Shown: positions 1 through 15,090, counted from the stretch's first letter. The stretch: 64,000 nt of DNA from Brienomyrus brachyistius (GCF_023856365.1 NC_064543.1:9731452-9795451), one strand, 5' to 3'. The notes: a model not told the origin generated them from the sequence alone. Translations and numbers: made by a program.

Positions 1-2593
<2,593 letters not shown>

Positions 2594-5300
2594 AAACACT
2601 GGGGGGGGGGGGGGGGGGAGCTTCCTCGGCACATACCAACGAAAGCACAGACCAAAACCCGAGACGTGAAAGTACCGCGAAGGGCCTACCCTCCCCCCGC
2701 CAGCCAGCGGGGGCGCGCGCCGGCTTTGCTTCAGGCAACGACCTTAGCACTTTTTATTTTATTTTTTTTGTAATCCACGTGTTGGCAAAGGGGATGAGTG
2801 CATTACAGACAGTACAGCTACTATGGTGCGTCCCCAGCACTCGGGCCCTTTGGGGAGGGAAAATTGCCATTTAGTTGCAAACAGCTGTAGCATGTAAGCA
2901 GTGAGAGTGACTTTTAAATGTCAGCAGAATAATCTGCACATTTCAGTTGTACATATATCTAGTGTTAGATAATGAACCATGCTACGCTTTTTTGTATAGA
3001 ACAAAAGAATACAGATTTCACTGAAATTCTACGGTTTTAGTTTTATTCATAGGCCAGAAGAATAAAGATTGCTGGAGGTTAATCATAAATATGCTAAATG
3101 TATAGTATGTATAGTTTCCATGAGAGGTATTCCGCCATTTTCGCCTCAGAGCAGCTCTTAAAGGGATGCCCAGTAAGATGCTTTTATGCATCATGTTTTG
3201 TAAACACCCCCCCCCCAGTATTTTTTTATTATTAGTCATAGTGTTAGTAGTAGTTTAGAGCAGGGGCAGAGATGTGTGTGTGTGTGAGTGATCACACCCG
3301 GCTCCTTGCATCGCGGCCTGCATGCTGCCCCTCGTCTGCTTCGTATCCGCCTTGAATGCCCCGCTAAGGCTGCAGAGTCGCTCAGGTATCCTGAGTGTCG
3401 TTGCTCTTTGGCTTCTGTACAATGCTTAGGGCTGCGCTGCAGCCCCGAGGACCTCTTCTGTCCTGGGGTGTCGCCATGTCGGCGGCCAGCCCAGCAGGCG
3501 CTAAACCGGCAGCCAGTCCCCATCTCTGCCTGCTGGGGGCGCCACCCCACCTTTACGCGGAGCCTCTGGTGCAGGCTGGACGCTTTCCCAGCGCGGGGCC
3601 GCGTGTGCGTATGTTAAGTGCTTTATGGCAGTACTTTTCTATTGGGACTGTAAAATGCGTTCATTCAGTAGTTTACGCTGTAGTGCTTAAGCCAATCAGT
3701 ATATTCACTTCTCGGTGTCTCTTGGACAAAACGCAGCTACGTTTATTCCAGCTCTGCCAAAGTGTCATGGTGTCTGGGTCTTTTTTTAGATGCGCATTTT
3801 GACAAAGCTAAATATTTGAACAAAACTTTATGAAGAGAGAAACTGAACCAGTTTATTATATATAATATTTTTTGCATGAAAAAAAAAGTCCTGTATTGAA
3901 AATACAGGAGCGTATTGCTATTCGCTTTCTTTTTTGCCATATGGAGGTGGTAGTGCGTAGCGATGAAGTGTGATGTAAAGGGCTCTGTGGCATTAAAACT
4001 AATGGAGAAGGGAGGTCTAGACTGCCCTCCCTTGACAGAGTTGTGTGGTGCTTGTCCTGACCTCCAAGACACGGCATATAGGAGCGAGTGTGTCGGCAAG
4101 ACGCGCACATACCTTCAGCTGGCGTAGCTACCTGGCCATAAGGCCAGCTAACGTGGGAGCGGCCCCCCAGGGAGGGCCCCTTGAGACCCGCCATTTCTGC
4201 TCTTTACCGTGCGTGTGACAACACCAGAGCAGTGCGTGTCGAACACAGGACCATCCTGGGTTTTGAACTAGCTTGAGGAAAGAATGAATCTTTATGTCTA
4301 TAAAGATACATTTTCTGAAGTTTCCACTCTGTACTGTAGACTTTCGTACCAAGTAGATTTTTAGAAAGGTATTTATTGTAATGTGGTTCAACACAAATAA
4401 TCCTCTGTAATGTAATAGGAGAGGGGCAGATGGAGTGGCTTGCTCCTCATGTCCTGCTATTTTTCTAACAGAACCAGCAGTTTGCAGAGGCTGGTTTTTA
4501 AAAACGAAATTTCCCCCCCCCCAGATAAGCCCCCTTTCCCTTCCTGATTTGCTAAAAATTTCCAGTGAATTTTTTAAAAAAAAATTTTATTTGAAGAGCT
4601 GGTTTTTTCCTTCCCCACAGCCCTCAGACCCGGTGGCGTGTTCGGGTGCAGGGTGGGACAGAGCTGATGGCCCCCAGCCACGACAGGAGTCTCACATGAT
4701 GGGTGGGCAGGTGCCAGGCCGGGGGCCCCGTCTGCAGGGGCCAGCCGTGTACGTGGACGGAAAGCAGGCACACGCCCACTGCTTAGCGCAATGATGCGCG
4801 TGACGCGCAGCGGTTATTAAATCCAGCGCGTTACTCAGCGCTTTGTTTAGCAGTTGTCTTGTTTAGAGATGGTCTAAGTGGATACTGGTGGGTTTGAAGT
4901 TATTTCCTTTCGAGGCAGCTTGTGTCCCCCCCCTCCCCAAGCAACTGGTACAGAAGCGAGTCCCAGGCCTCTCTGCTGTGACCCCTTCCTGTCATCAGGG
5001 CCTGGAGGTGTTCCTTCCACACCTGCTCCCCCATCATCAGCCAGCCTGACTATTATAAAATGTCCTTTGGATATTTAAAATTGTATTTAAAAAAAAAAAT
5101 GTACTCATCCTCTGTTTCAGTACTTGTTTTTGATTTCCCAATGTAGCCTTTAATTGGTGCTTAGTCGTGTGTGTGTGTGTGTGTGTGCTTTTTTCAGTCT
5201 TAGGTGTCCTTTTTGTATAAAAAAATATATATCCTTTCCACTTAAAATATTGCTTTGTATTTTGTTGGTCTTTTAATAAATACTGAAAGTGAATTAAGCA
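2594..5300 (+). other. smad3: Probable SMAD3 3' untranslated region
   Basis: No gene-like reading frame follows the stop. Composition is UTR-like, with T-rich patches, a (GT)n run at 5168-5188 and an AATAAA signal at 5275-5280 that could end the transcript near 5300. Mammalian SMAD3 also has a multi-kilobase 3' UTR. The poly-G at 2601-2618 lies inside it. The end point is inferred from one polyadenylation signal, and an earlier AATAAA near 3060 is an alternative. Confidence 0.5.
2601..2618. repeat. Poly-G tract just after the SMAD3 stop
   Basis: Eighteen consecutive G starting 7 bases downstream of the TAA, so predicted to be transcribed in the mRNA. Confidence 0.9.
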
Positions 5301-6049
5301 TTTTTCATCTACAAAAGTGAACAATGTCTCCGTGTGTCACAGTGACTAAGTAGTGTACTATAATTACGGTGAAAGACTCAGCCCAAAAATACTACAAACT
5401 GGGTCCAGCAGGGTCTCGCTGCTCTTAATGCTTTAGATCTGGGTCATATCCCTCCTCCAGTGAGTGAGCTTATGCTGTACGCTCTTCACTCTGGAAATGT
5501 TCATTGACGCTGATGCACACACGCCTTCCTAAATAAGGTCAACTTGCGTGCCTCTTTCCAGCAAGCCAGTCCAGAGAATTATTTTTCTTTTTTTTAAAGC
5601 TTCCTCCATTAGTTCCAGCTGCACCGACAGCAGATCCGGGCTTTTCCTCCTGGCAGTTCTAGCCCCCGCTGCCTGGCCGGGGTGTTTTTCGACCATGGGC
5701 GTGCCTTACTGGCAAACGGCGGACCCTCCCCCAAGTGGGCAACGCCTTACGCAGTCGGGCCAGTTTCTTTCCGGCTGAGATAATGAGCGGTAATGTGGCC
5801 ACCCCCCACCCCCCCGACAGATGTTTTCGCATAATTACAGGCCTGCCACCTGCAGCCGGCAGCCCCTTCAGCTGCGGGGTTACGGGTCACATAGACAATG
5901 ACCCCCCGCCCTTAGTGGTTTGATGTAAAATCTGCAGTCACCGACATTACTGGCCGGGTGGGAGGGAGAGCAGGCAGGCAAAGAATGCATTTCACTCTCT
6001 GCAGCTGAGATTTCCGATGCAGAGAATAACTTTGGAAACAGAAACATCT
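5301..6049. other. Short intergenic gap between convergent SMAD3 and AAGAB
   Basis: About 0.75 kb between the inferred ends of the two convergent transcripts. No coding or RNA gene was recognised. It contains a C-rich patch near 5802-5820. Confidence 0.4.
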
Positions 6050-6617
6050 GCTCAGAGAATTGTTTATATTGGTGTACAATCTTTAATACAACTCTTAAAA
6101 TACTATAATCACTGAAATTACCCTCCGGTTCCCGTCTTATGTAACAAAACAATCTGTTCTGAAGAAATCTGAGAGGAGTTGCTGAACATCTACACTGAAG
6201 ATGCATCAAAAGTGGTTTGCTTTTGTTGAGTCTACTTCACATAATTATGGTAAAAAAAAAAAAATCCAGGGACATGCTTGTACACAAACCTTGTGGATTA
6301 TAGTTTTTTTTTTTGGAGGGGGGTCACTTCATGACATCAGTTGAAGACGGTCTTGAAGGATGAGCTGAGAGCAGGTTGCAGTCTTCTGCAGTGGGGTAAG
6401 ACGCAAGGCCATCTCAGACCCTCCAGCATGATCACTGCTAAGTAACGTGCACTGTTACTGCCTCGTGTCCTGGCAACACAGGACACTACAAGCCAAGAGA
6501 GAGGTGGTCATTCTCAGCCCCCCCCCCCCCACCACAAAATCCTGGGTCCTGGACTTTATGGGCCAAGAGAGAGTCCAGGCAAGCAGACGACAGGATGGAG
6601 CATCTGCCAGCCAAGTA
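6050..6617 (-). other. aagab: Probable AAGAB 3' untranslated region
   Basis: Lies downstream of the AAGAB stop on the minus strand. An ATTAAA signal reads on the minus strand at 6082-6087 and could end the transcript. It includes an A/T homopolymer patch and C10 near 6520-6530. The extent is inferred. Confidence 0.35.
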
Positions 6618-6695
6618 CTAGCTGTCCTCTCCAGATGACAGACCTTCAATCTCATCCTGTTCTCCTCCAATGGCCATCCAGAAGGCTTTGGCGAC
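6618..6695 (-). CDS. aagab: AAGAB terminal coding exon 9
   Basis: 78 bp encoding [20 protein letters not shown] and SGEDS, then TAG. It matches the conserved vertebrate AAGAB C-terminus. Confidence 0.95.
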   Translation of the reverse strand, partial: VAKAFWMAIGGEQDEIEGLSSGEDS

Positions 6696-9600
6696 CTAAG
6701 GGATGTACCGTCAGTGTCTGTCAGGACTTACAGCTGCAGCGAATCGGGGATTTAAATGCCGCTACGAAGCAAAAATGTTAAATCTAAAATGAAGACTAAT
6801 AAATCTATCCGAATTATCAAAACCGCACATGAAGATACCTAAGTACTCACTGAACAACGTGAAACTTTCATATAAATATATATACATCCTTATAAGAGAT
6901 ACTGATCTGTCTCAGCTGTCCCACTAAGTGCACAAATCTGAAAAACATCAGTAGGTACAGTAACAGTTAAGGCTCTAAAGCACCCCCCCCACCCCACGTC
7001 CGTCATTGAACAAACACAGTAAACCATAGCAAACAATCTGCATCCTGTTCCTGCAGCTGCAGACACCACGCCTGCGAAATTACAACAACACACTGACGCA
7101 GACCGTTCGCAGCCGCAGGTTTTGCACACCGTCCTGTACAGTCACTGCTGCCTGCCACAGTGCGGTCATGCAGGAGACGCCATAGGTCAGTGCGGGGACA
7201 CCTACCTTCTCCGCATGGACCTTCCTCTCCTCATGGGGTAACGAGGACGCCTTATCTGTTATTCAAAGAGATCAGGAGAAAGACTTAAGATTCCACTGTG
7301 GATGAGAGATGCAGGACTGGCATAGGACTGTTTTAAAATCCTCACATGCAGCAAAACGTTTTACTGGGCAAATTTATTTACAATGTTTCTCTGATAATAA
7401 ATCGTGCTACAACATTGTGGAAACGCAGTGTTTCCATTTCATGAAATTGTTAATCCTTAAAAATAATGAGATCCCTCTGTGATGCGTAACCTGTGACCCA
7501 GTGTGTGTTTTTACCTTTCATCTCTTTGAGCTTGGTAAATAAGCGTTCAAAATTTTCAACATCTGCATCCCCGGTTGTGAGACTTGCTAGTTCCTGGATG
7601 TCTACGTCTATTGTGGGGTCTGAGAAAGTTGAACATACGATAAGTAGTAATACAGATACTACATAATATCACTGTTGGGCTTCACTGTCCACTCACCCAG
7701 TATGTTATTCCCTGGCTCAGCCTTGGCAGCCATTTCGGTCTTCTCTTCAGCTTTACCACTGGCGCCCTCTGCTGACGGGCGGGGGGACTGTCAGGCAGGA
7801 CATGTTTAAGGAGTTGATGTGTCATTTAAAGAAATTAAAAAGGTAGAAATCCTTAATCATACTGAACACACATAATTCATTTATTTTTAAAGTATACGTA
7901 TATTTAAACAGGAGAATACTGCCACTGACATGAGACTCCTGGCTTGCGTGGTGGTTGCTGTTTCGAGATGCTACCAGGCTACTCATCAAGCCAATACCTT
8001 GGCTGTGCTCTGCGAGAGGGTGAGATGGCGCGTTAAAAGCCGTGCGCTCAAAGCAACTGGACACTTGAGAATGAAACAGGTTTATACATCTCATAGGATG
8101 TTGGGGAGGACAAAATGTAAAGGCTCAAAGGACAGCGAGATAAAGGGGCGCCGATCAGGAGCCCAACGTGAACGACAGACGCGCCCACAACAGCTTAGGT
8201 CACTCAGTGCTGTCCGTCTGCTGGGTAGAAGTGTTTTAATTAAGAAAAAGGGACCTAATTTTTCCAGCAAGACCACCTCTCAGCCTTTAAACATCACAAC
8301 ATCTCGTTGTTTGCCGTGTCGTGCCAACGACAACTAATCACTAAATTCCATTCAAAGACGTCACTACTACAGAAAGCAGCCATTAACACAGAAGGATGCT
8401 CAACCATAAGCGATAAATGACTCATTGCAATAAACACCACCACCCTACCTTCCTTCATCTCGACGGTCGACCAAACATTGGCATTGAGTGCCTGGACGAT
8501 CCTCTGCACTCCTGTGGATTCTGGAAAGTCGTCTAAAAAGGAAACAGCGGAGGACAGGAGTGTGAGAGCAGGCCGGCACTGCGGCACTGCGGCACGGCCA
8601 CTGGCAGCAGTGTCTCCGGGGCTCACCGTCCTCGTCCGGCAGCTCCTGAGGGTTCAGCTCCACCAGCTCGAAGGTATGCGACAGACACCACTGCTGCGCC
8701 TGGTGTCGGCTCACTCCTGCGAGGGAAACACACCGGCTCACGCCCGTGCACCCCAGCACTCGCTCCCCCTCCACCAAGACCAGACCAGAGAGAAGGGACC
8801 CACCACTATCCAGTACGTGGTCACAAACCAGGATCAGTATCTCCGGGGTCAGCTCCTCCACCACAGTCAGCCAGGGTGCTACGCCGCTCAGACCCCCACT
8901 CTGTGTCCACACCAAACAAGGTCAGGGAAATTAAGACACGACACAGAGGAAAACCTGTCTCCTGCATCAGTCCCTCCCTCGCTCTCACCTCTCTGCTGTC
9001 AAAGTAGACAATGAAAGCCTGTACCGCCTTGGCAATGTCCCCCGTCATCTGAAACGTGCTGGGCACCACACACAGGCTGACATCGGCCGTGTAGTACTTA
9101 TTGTTGATGGTCCATGGATACCAGCACACTGCCCCCTGCTGTTGTGAAGGAGCTGGCAATATCGATACGCCAAGGATCTCTGAAAACAAGGATTTACCAC
9201 ATCTGGTAAACGGGCTGCATGTCGGATTTCCGCTACAGTACAAACCAGGTTACCGATTTACAATCTCTCCATTTAATTATGGTTCACCGGTTGCATCCCT
9301 GGTATAAATGTAACGATCGATCGGCTCGTGACCGGAAATGGCCGCAACAGTACAGTGCAACTGATGCGAAACAAAACTATTTCAGCCTGAATAACATCTC
9401 AGCGCCGTTTGTACATCTCACTTCTTTGTCTCAGTCGATCTCGATTTAGTGACTAGATCTCGAATTAAAAACTTAATTGATATTTTTTATCCAGTTAGCG
9501 AGCTTGTGAAAAAAAAGTATATACCATGGGACTGCTAAAAAATACTGTAAACAGCACGCGGTTTACATGCGGATCGGCTACGCTGTCGAAGGAAGTGCGG

Positions 9601-11808
9601 CTTGGCTGATGAGATGGAAATGGCTTCAAAAAAGGTTCTACTTTGATTGTGTGGAAATGGTTTGTATTTGCAAAATCTGTCACGGACCAACGTACCATAT
9701 TTTGTAGTCTTTTTGAACGTTAAACATTACAACAAACAAAATATTCCGATCCATACTGTGGATTGTGCTTAAAACTGTAAGTATCATGATGACATTCTGG
9801 CCATACTGCTCCCCCCCCCCCCCCCCGGTCTCCGTCTCCGTCCACAGGTTGCATCGCTCACCCCTCACATTTCCGGCCCCCACTATTATTCCGTGATAGC
9901 TTTACAGTGTGGGATTCAATTCACATTCAATTTGCAGTGTGTAAGTCATGAGTCGTCCCTGGAGGAAGTATCCCTAAAATATTTAGAACGACCAATTAAA
10001 TTTGAAACTTGCGTAAGCAGTTTTTTTTTTTTTTTTTTTAAAAAGGGTCATTCAAAATATTTTGCTTGCAGAAAGCCCAAGTTCAGCAAGGAAGTGTGAA
10101 AAATGTTTAGTTTGCTAATTATATCGGAATTAGCCGGGAAAGGTTTGGACAGATCAGGCTTAAAATGAAGCTGGCAATCAGGGTTGGCCATGGAAAACAC
10201 CGCTGGTCCATCCCGAATCCTTACAGATCTAAACTAAAGCTTGTGAAGAAAGTGTCCTTTCAGTATCTCACTACTTGAACCATATAGATTCTCCTCTACA
10301 TTCCAAGAGGGATCATACAGTCTATAAAAATTGCATTTATTTCCAAAAGGAGCGTTTGCATGCTCCCTGAGCGTGAGGCGTCAGTCATGCCATGACCTTA
10401 ACCTTCTCCCCACTGCTACAGAGAAGCTTCAGCACCAGCGGTAATAGGTCTGATTTTTAACGCAAACGCCACAAGTCAGAACTAAATATGGGTCACATCT
10501 GGTTTTGTCATAAACTCCATTCATTCCCAAACCTGGGTGTCCCCCGGCCCCAGCCGCAGCCCCAGCTCAGTGGAAAGGAGAACAGAAGTCTGACCGAAGG
10601 TGGTCAGCTTTTGGGTGCATGCGGCTGACATCTGGTTTTCTTCGAGAAGAGAGGATGAGTGACTGGAGGGTCACTGTCACCTGGTGACCGTGATGTCATG
10701 CTTGATTCAAGCAGGAACTGCTCAATTCATTAAACCAGAGGCCCGTCGTCATTAACAGGCTGACAACTTCCTGAAACTATTTATCCAAATGCAGACTCAC
10801 CTAAGGTACTAATGCCCAGAAATTTCTACCAGAAGAGTAGGTTTGCACGTGGCCCCGAGTGATCGGACCTAACGACGCCTATGGCTGTTGCTGCTCAGTA
10901 CGTTTGACTGCGGATTGCCAGCTAAACACTGCCACCTGGCGGAAAGCAGCCAGATGCAGCGTCGAGGCCTTTAACACCAAGACGGAAGTAACATGTAGCC
11001 CGAGCAGTTGTAACATACATGTATTATGCTGCATGTGTCTGCTTTTTAATTCATGAGAAGGCAGCCGACACCAGGCTCTGTAAATTATTACCGAAGCTGC
11101 AGGCCGTTTGAAATGACAGACAGCTCCATTCACACTTTCCATGGCTACCAAAATAATTCTTCATTGACACAAAAATTAAGTATTTTCGAATACTGTACCA
11201 CTGTAATGCAATACTTTTAGAATTAACGATACATGCTTAGGACGAATACAGAAAAAATAAATACTTTCCCGTAACACTGGACACTGGAAAGCGAGCACTG
11301 CTCGCACGAGCCATGGGACACATTTAACGATTTAATATCAGTTTTCCAGGAAAGGTATAAAAAATTAACTGCAATGTGTCGCCATTTACTTCTCACGGAC
11401 GTTCGCGCAGAATAAATGACGATGATGTTTCTTTAGGAAACAGGCGCGGCGTGGAAACTTGCACCGCGCCGCAGCCGACAGGCCTCGGGTGGAACAGGCC
11501 GGCGGTGTTAATGCAGGGAGCCAAAGAGCCGCACGCCGCTAACCAAGCCGCCTGGACACCCAGGATGATCGCGGGGAAAGCGGCGGCAGCCGGCCGGCCC
11601 CGACTCGCTGTCACCTTCATCCGCATGTCATCGGGGCTCCCGTGTCCTTTTCGGGTAATGTGACCGGTTTAGCAGCCCAGCTAGCCGGCTAAGCTGTGCG
11701 CGTCGGCCACTTACGCTTAACCAAGTCCTCCTCCTTGAAGCCCGGGTCGCAGCTGGTAACGAGGACGCAGGGCAGCGCCGCCGGGCCGCCATCCTGCGCG
11801 GCGGACAT
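6618..11808 (-). CDS. aagab: AAGAB (p34), alpha- and gamma-adaptin-binding protein, complete in 9 coding exons
   Basis: Cytosolic chaperone for assembly of the clathrin adaptors AP1 and AP2; human haploinsufficiency causes punctate palmoplantar keratoderma. Coding exons, in order of translation: 11715-11808, 8989-9179, 8804-8900, 8627-8716, 8449-8532, 7697-7771, 7515-7619, 7206-7255, 6618-6695. All junctions are GT/AG and the phases match, giving 864 bp, or 287 aa plus TAG. The N-terminal Rab-like pseudo-GTPase domain shows [32 protein letters not shown] and [30 protein letters not shown] follows in two parts. The conserved C-terminal region shows [26 protein letters not shown] and GLSSGEDS. 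The human protein is 315 aa; the shortfall lies in the variable linker after the VWS motif. The ATG at 11808 sits in a CpG-rich segment. The gene is convergent with SMAD3, as in human. Confidence 0.96.
7206..7255 (-). CDS. aagab: AAGAB coding exon 8
   Basis: 50 bp encoding [17 protein letters not shown], with acceptor ATAACAG and donor GTAGGT. Confidence 0.94.
7515..7619 (-). CDS. aagab: AAGAB coding exon 7
   Basis: 105 bp encoding [20 protein letters not shown] and LFTKLKEMK, strongly conserved, with acceptor TTCTCAG and donor GTAAAA. Confidence 0.94.
7697..7771 (-). CDS. aagab: AAGAB coding exon 6 (variable linker)
   Basis: 75 bp encoding an acidic/alanine-rich linker ([20 protein letters not shown]) that is much shorter than the human linker. 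The acceptor GTCAG at 7772-7776 is the one that keeps the frame; a nearby alternative CAG does not. Confidence 0.75.
8449..8532 (-). CDS. aagab: AAGAB coding exon 5
   Basis: 84 bp encoding [19 protein letters not shown] and VWSTVEMKE, with acceptor TTTTTAG and donor GTAGGG. Confidence 0.93.
8627..8716 (-). CDS. aagab: AAGAB coding exon 4
   Basis: 90 bp encoding [20 protein letters not shown] and NPQELPDED, with acceptor CTCGCAG and donor GTGAGC. Confidence 0.93.
8804..8900 (-). CDS. aagab: AAGAB coding exon 3
   Basis: 97 bp encoding [14 protein letters not shown] and [16 protein letters not shown], with acceptor GACACAG and donor GTGGGT. Confidence 0.92.
8989..9179 (-). CDS. aagab: AAGAB coding exon 2
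   Basis: 191 bp after acceptor TTTTCAG. The first codon is completed as Gln, giving QILG, which aligns with the human QHILG segment without a gap up to [10 protein letters not shown]. Ends in YFDSRE before GTGAGA. Confidence 0.92.
9180..11714 (-). other. aagab: AAGAB intron 1
   Basis: Longest AAGAB intron, 2.5 kb. It holds C16 at 9811-9826 and T19 at 10021-10039. No further exon, RNA gene or clear mobile element was recognised. Confidence 0.8.
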
Positions 11809-11960
11809 GTTTGCACCGGGAGCCGGCTGCAGAAACTCGGCCGCACGGCGAGGCGGAGCACTGCAGCTGGGCAGCGCCGAGGAGGGGGCAGGTCCTGCTT
11901 CCAGCTGGGGGCCGGACACGGCGTCGCCGCCGCGGCGCTCAAGCTGCCGGGAAGCGCTTT
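11430..11960 (-). promoter_or_regulatory. aagab: CpG-rich promoter region of AAGAB
   Basis: About 0.5 kb around AAGAB exon 1 is far richer in G+C and CpG than the AT-rich flanks on either side, as expected for a CpG-island promoter of a housekeeping gene. No TATA box is seen close to the start. Exact transcription start is unknown. Confidence 0.6.
11715..11808 (-). CDS. aagab: AAGAB coding exon 1
   Basis: 94 bp encoding [20 protein letters not shown] and the following residues to DLVK, then a strong GTAAGT donor. The only in-frame ATG of the exon is used as the start. Confidence 0.93.
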
Positions 11961-13727
11961 TGCTGACAAACGGTACGATAGACTCCGACGAAGTCAGCTA
12001 CACGGTGCAGACGGTGTATGGAAGGGGCCCGAATGCTTCCGGGATACCCAACATTCCTGTATAAAAACCTTCACTAACGTTACACTGAACAATCATACTA
12101 AAACAATACAGATGTTATAAATGCCAGGAAAAAAATGTTATAAACTTCAACAATTCTAATTCGGTGGATGTCAATGCATTTTAGAATATAAACATTAATT
12201 GTTAAAATGCATATCGCCACCTAGTGGACTGGGGTATAACTCGAACGGCGAGAATGTTCACCCTCCGCATACACAAAACGTGTTTAATTTCTTCATTTTA
12301 AGTTTCAAACGGTGATTAAGTTACTCCATAATAGACCCAAATGTGAATAATAATAATAATTTAAAGCTTATTTTTTCCCGGGCGGTATAATACCTTATAA
12401 AATCCGATTTGTTTAACCTAGGCATGCAAATCACTTTTGTATATTTTAACTAACACTTTAAAGAGCAAATGAATTTCTGCCGGTGTTGTACAGAAGTATA
12501 GAATGGGAATAGAAAAAGGTTTAAGAAGAGCATTTTATTATTAAAAAGTATTATTTTACGTAGCACTTATTTAAAAAGCTGATTAATTTAAAATGATTTT
12601 TATTGCGTTGGTACATGCTTTAAACATAGGCCTGTGTATATATCGTAGGTAAAGTCAGTTCACAGGTGACGTTATTTAAAGGAAGGCCCTCAGTATCCAT
12701 GTTTCATACATACATCTCGTGGCAAAGACGTTGATATTCTTTGCTAAAATATTCCAATGTCGCATCGCCTCATACATCGATTTCTACCAGAAATACAATT
12801 ACTTTCACCTGTCACAACCTGCATCTAATACGGATGTCTGTCGCGGCGTTGTGATCTCACCTTCCATGCAGGCTTTACCTCAGATGAATTAAATTCTGCA
12901 ATTTAGTGGTTTTGACAAAAATATGACTGTTGCTTAGACAGCAATCAAAGTTATGCCTCTTGCCAGCAGTGAAGGTTTTTCTAATCTTCAATGAAAAATC
13001 GAGAGAAACATTAATCTGAAATGTAATGTCACTGATGTCAAGTATTCATTTTCATATAACCCCCATTAAGTTTACTGTTTAACTGTCTATTACAAGTGTC
13101 TATTAAACCTGAAATCCGTGTAACAGGATATTAAGCTGGAAAATAGCATGCCTTGTCTTTTTTAAATATATAAGTCTTATACAAATATCCATCATCTGTA
13201 TTATTAGTTTAAACATTGAGGCAATTTTATAAATCAGCTAAATTCTCTGTATCAAAACAGAGACGGTCTGCGAAGCGCTCCGAGGTAAGATTGCTCATAC
13301 TGATTGAAATAATTGCTTTACTCAGAAGCAGCATTATCACTGAAAATAATACTGGCGCTTGGCATGATTAAAAGATGAATGAAACCCGTTTTAACGGACA
13401 GTGTTGGAAAGCATAATTCGGCATAGCAAACCGGTAATTCGGGGGCGTTTTCCGAATTTGCAGGTTTCCACGCAGCTCGGAACCTGCGCAGTTTCCATCT
13501 ACTTCCGCTGTTCGCGTCTTTTCTTTTTCCACAACGTGAGATTAGTTGGCAGGTGAATACATGTGTCGCCCCTGACTGCCTTACTCTCTGCTTTGCACCC
13601 TGGAGTGTATCGTCCTATTCTTCCTGTTCTTTTGGGAATGGCCTCGGTTCACCGTGACTCTAACTAGTTAAGTGGTTATTTATTACTTGAAATTCCTTTT
13701 CAATCGTTTTTTTTCATCTTGCTCTCT
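11961..13727. other. AT-rich intergenic DNA, no gene seen
   Basis: Reading frames are short and lack recognisable domains. Composition is AT-rich. Nothing specific could be supported. Confidence 0.5.
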
Positions 13728-13915
13728 GAGAGAGTTTTGGTGTCAGAGCAGAGTGTCAGTCCCCCTGAAGTACTTGGGTTGAGGGCCTTGTTCAAGGACC
13801 CAGTAATGAAGCAGTCCCACTGCCAGCCACAGGAAGTGAACTTACGCCCTTCTAGGCATAGGCTCTGATCCCTATTACAGTGGGGTGCGTACTGGCGCAT
13901 TCCGCCCAGGGTACT
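13728..13915 (-). mobile_element. Degenerate tRNA-derived SINE fragment
   Basis: Shows the fish-SINE arrangement read on the minus strand: a region around 13785-13805 (GGGCCTTGTTCAAGGACCCA) followed by the GCCAGCCACAGGAAGTGAAC block and a tRNA-like head near 13850-13875. The match is from memory of the pattern, so the family is not assigned. Confidence 0.5.
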
Positions 13916-14219
13916 TACATTTGCTTGTACAGACATGGATTGATTTAGTCATTTTAATGTGTGTAGCTGAGGTATGTGATGACCAGATTCAGGTTCTAGA
14001 CCGAGTACTGAAATGAAACAGTGCAAAATTATCTGACATATTCATTGGAAATGTAACGTCTAAACTGGAACGCTAACTACAGAACCTTTAAGGCACGGTC
14101 AGCGTGAGGCAGACTCACCAAATGCCACCCAAAGCAATTAGCCAAATAGCTTATAGGATTGGATTAATTTTCCTATCTTTGGAGGAATTGCAGGTTGCAT
14201 TGTGCCTGCTATAATCTAC

Positions 14220-14500
14220 TATTTTCAGTCTATCCATCCATTCTTTGATCTTCCTTGGCTGTTTATCCAGTGCAGCATCAGGGTGAGCCTGGAACCTTCT
14301 GCTGGAAGTCCAGGACATATGACGAGGAGACGCCAGTCCGTCGCTGGGCATGTATTCATGCACCCTGGCCAATTCAGAGACACCACTGCTCATAACCACG
14401 TGTTTTTGAAGGCAACCAAGGTGCTTATCCTGAATACACACAGAGAAGAACATGCAAGTACACAGGCACAGATGTAGAGGGTGTGCTTTGGACCCCAGGG
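14220..14500 (-). mobile_element. Degenerate SINE with CATCCATTC tail
   Basis: Begins with the TATCCATCCATTC tail typical of fish SINEs in reverse orientation. It continues through CAGTGCAGCATCAGGGTGAG, CGTCGCTGGGCATG, a CCAATTCAGAGACACC block and GAACATGCAAGTACACAGGC, the order found in many fish SINE consensus bodies. Diverged and without intact ends. Confidence 0.55.
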
Positions 14501-14689
14501 GAGCGTCTGCAGCGGTACCCCCTCTCCCCGTACACATATTACTGAGAGAGTAATATGTGTAATGAAGCGATCTTGGCGCTTTCTCAGCTGAATTAAATAT
14601 GGAGTTAGTACTGCACATGAGGGATTATTGAGTTTTGGAGGCCAATGCTCTTGTTATGAGAACATGGTTCCCATTGTGCATACTTCCCG

Positions 14690-14960
14690 CTTTTATGAAT
14701 TTTTCCACTGAGGATATTGACTTTCTGCTGCTTCCATTTAGCTGAATACAGCACATCAATACGGGCTTGTCCATCCTCCGGGAAAAATTTGATTAGGAAT
14801 TATTACAGGAATTATTACAGCTAATTGAGATGAATTGGATGTTATTATATGATGATGGACTGAATTTCAGGCTCCGTTCGTTGCCCGAGACCCGGCAGAT
14901 TAATCGGCCGCCACCATTGCAGGCGGCGGAAGAGCGATAGAGAGCTTCCTGCTAACAGAT
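14690..14960. promoter_or_regulatory. Enhancer-like non-coding block (candidate CNE)
   Basis: Non-repetitive, non-coding sequence with clustered AATTA/TAATT homeodomain-type motifs (14800-14850) next to a CG-rich patch (14885-14935). It contains a tandem duplication of GGAATTATTACA at about 14797-14818. Conservation is not testable here; the assignment is inference. Confidence 0.3.
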
Positions 14961-15090
14961 GACGATAGTCAGCATCCTCGCAAACCAGGAGACACGGGAG
15001 TGAAGGTCACCCAGCCTGACTATGACAGCAAGAACATTTGTTGGTAAACAAATTAATCTTTCTAAAGGTCGCCATTTGTTCCACAGTAAC

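Noticed and set aside
8478..9014. 178-codon + strand frame
   Set aside because: Antisense shadow of AAGAB exons 3-5, whose minus-strand translation and splice sites are unambiguous.
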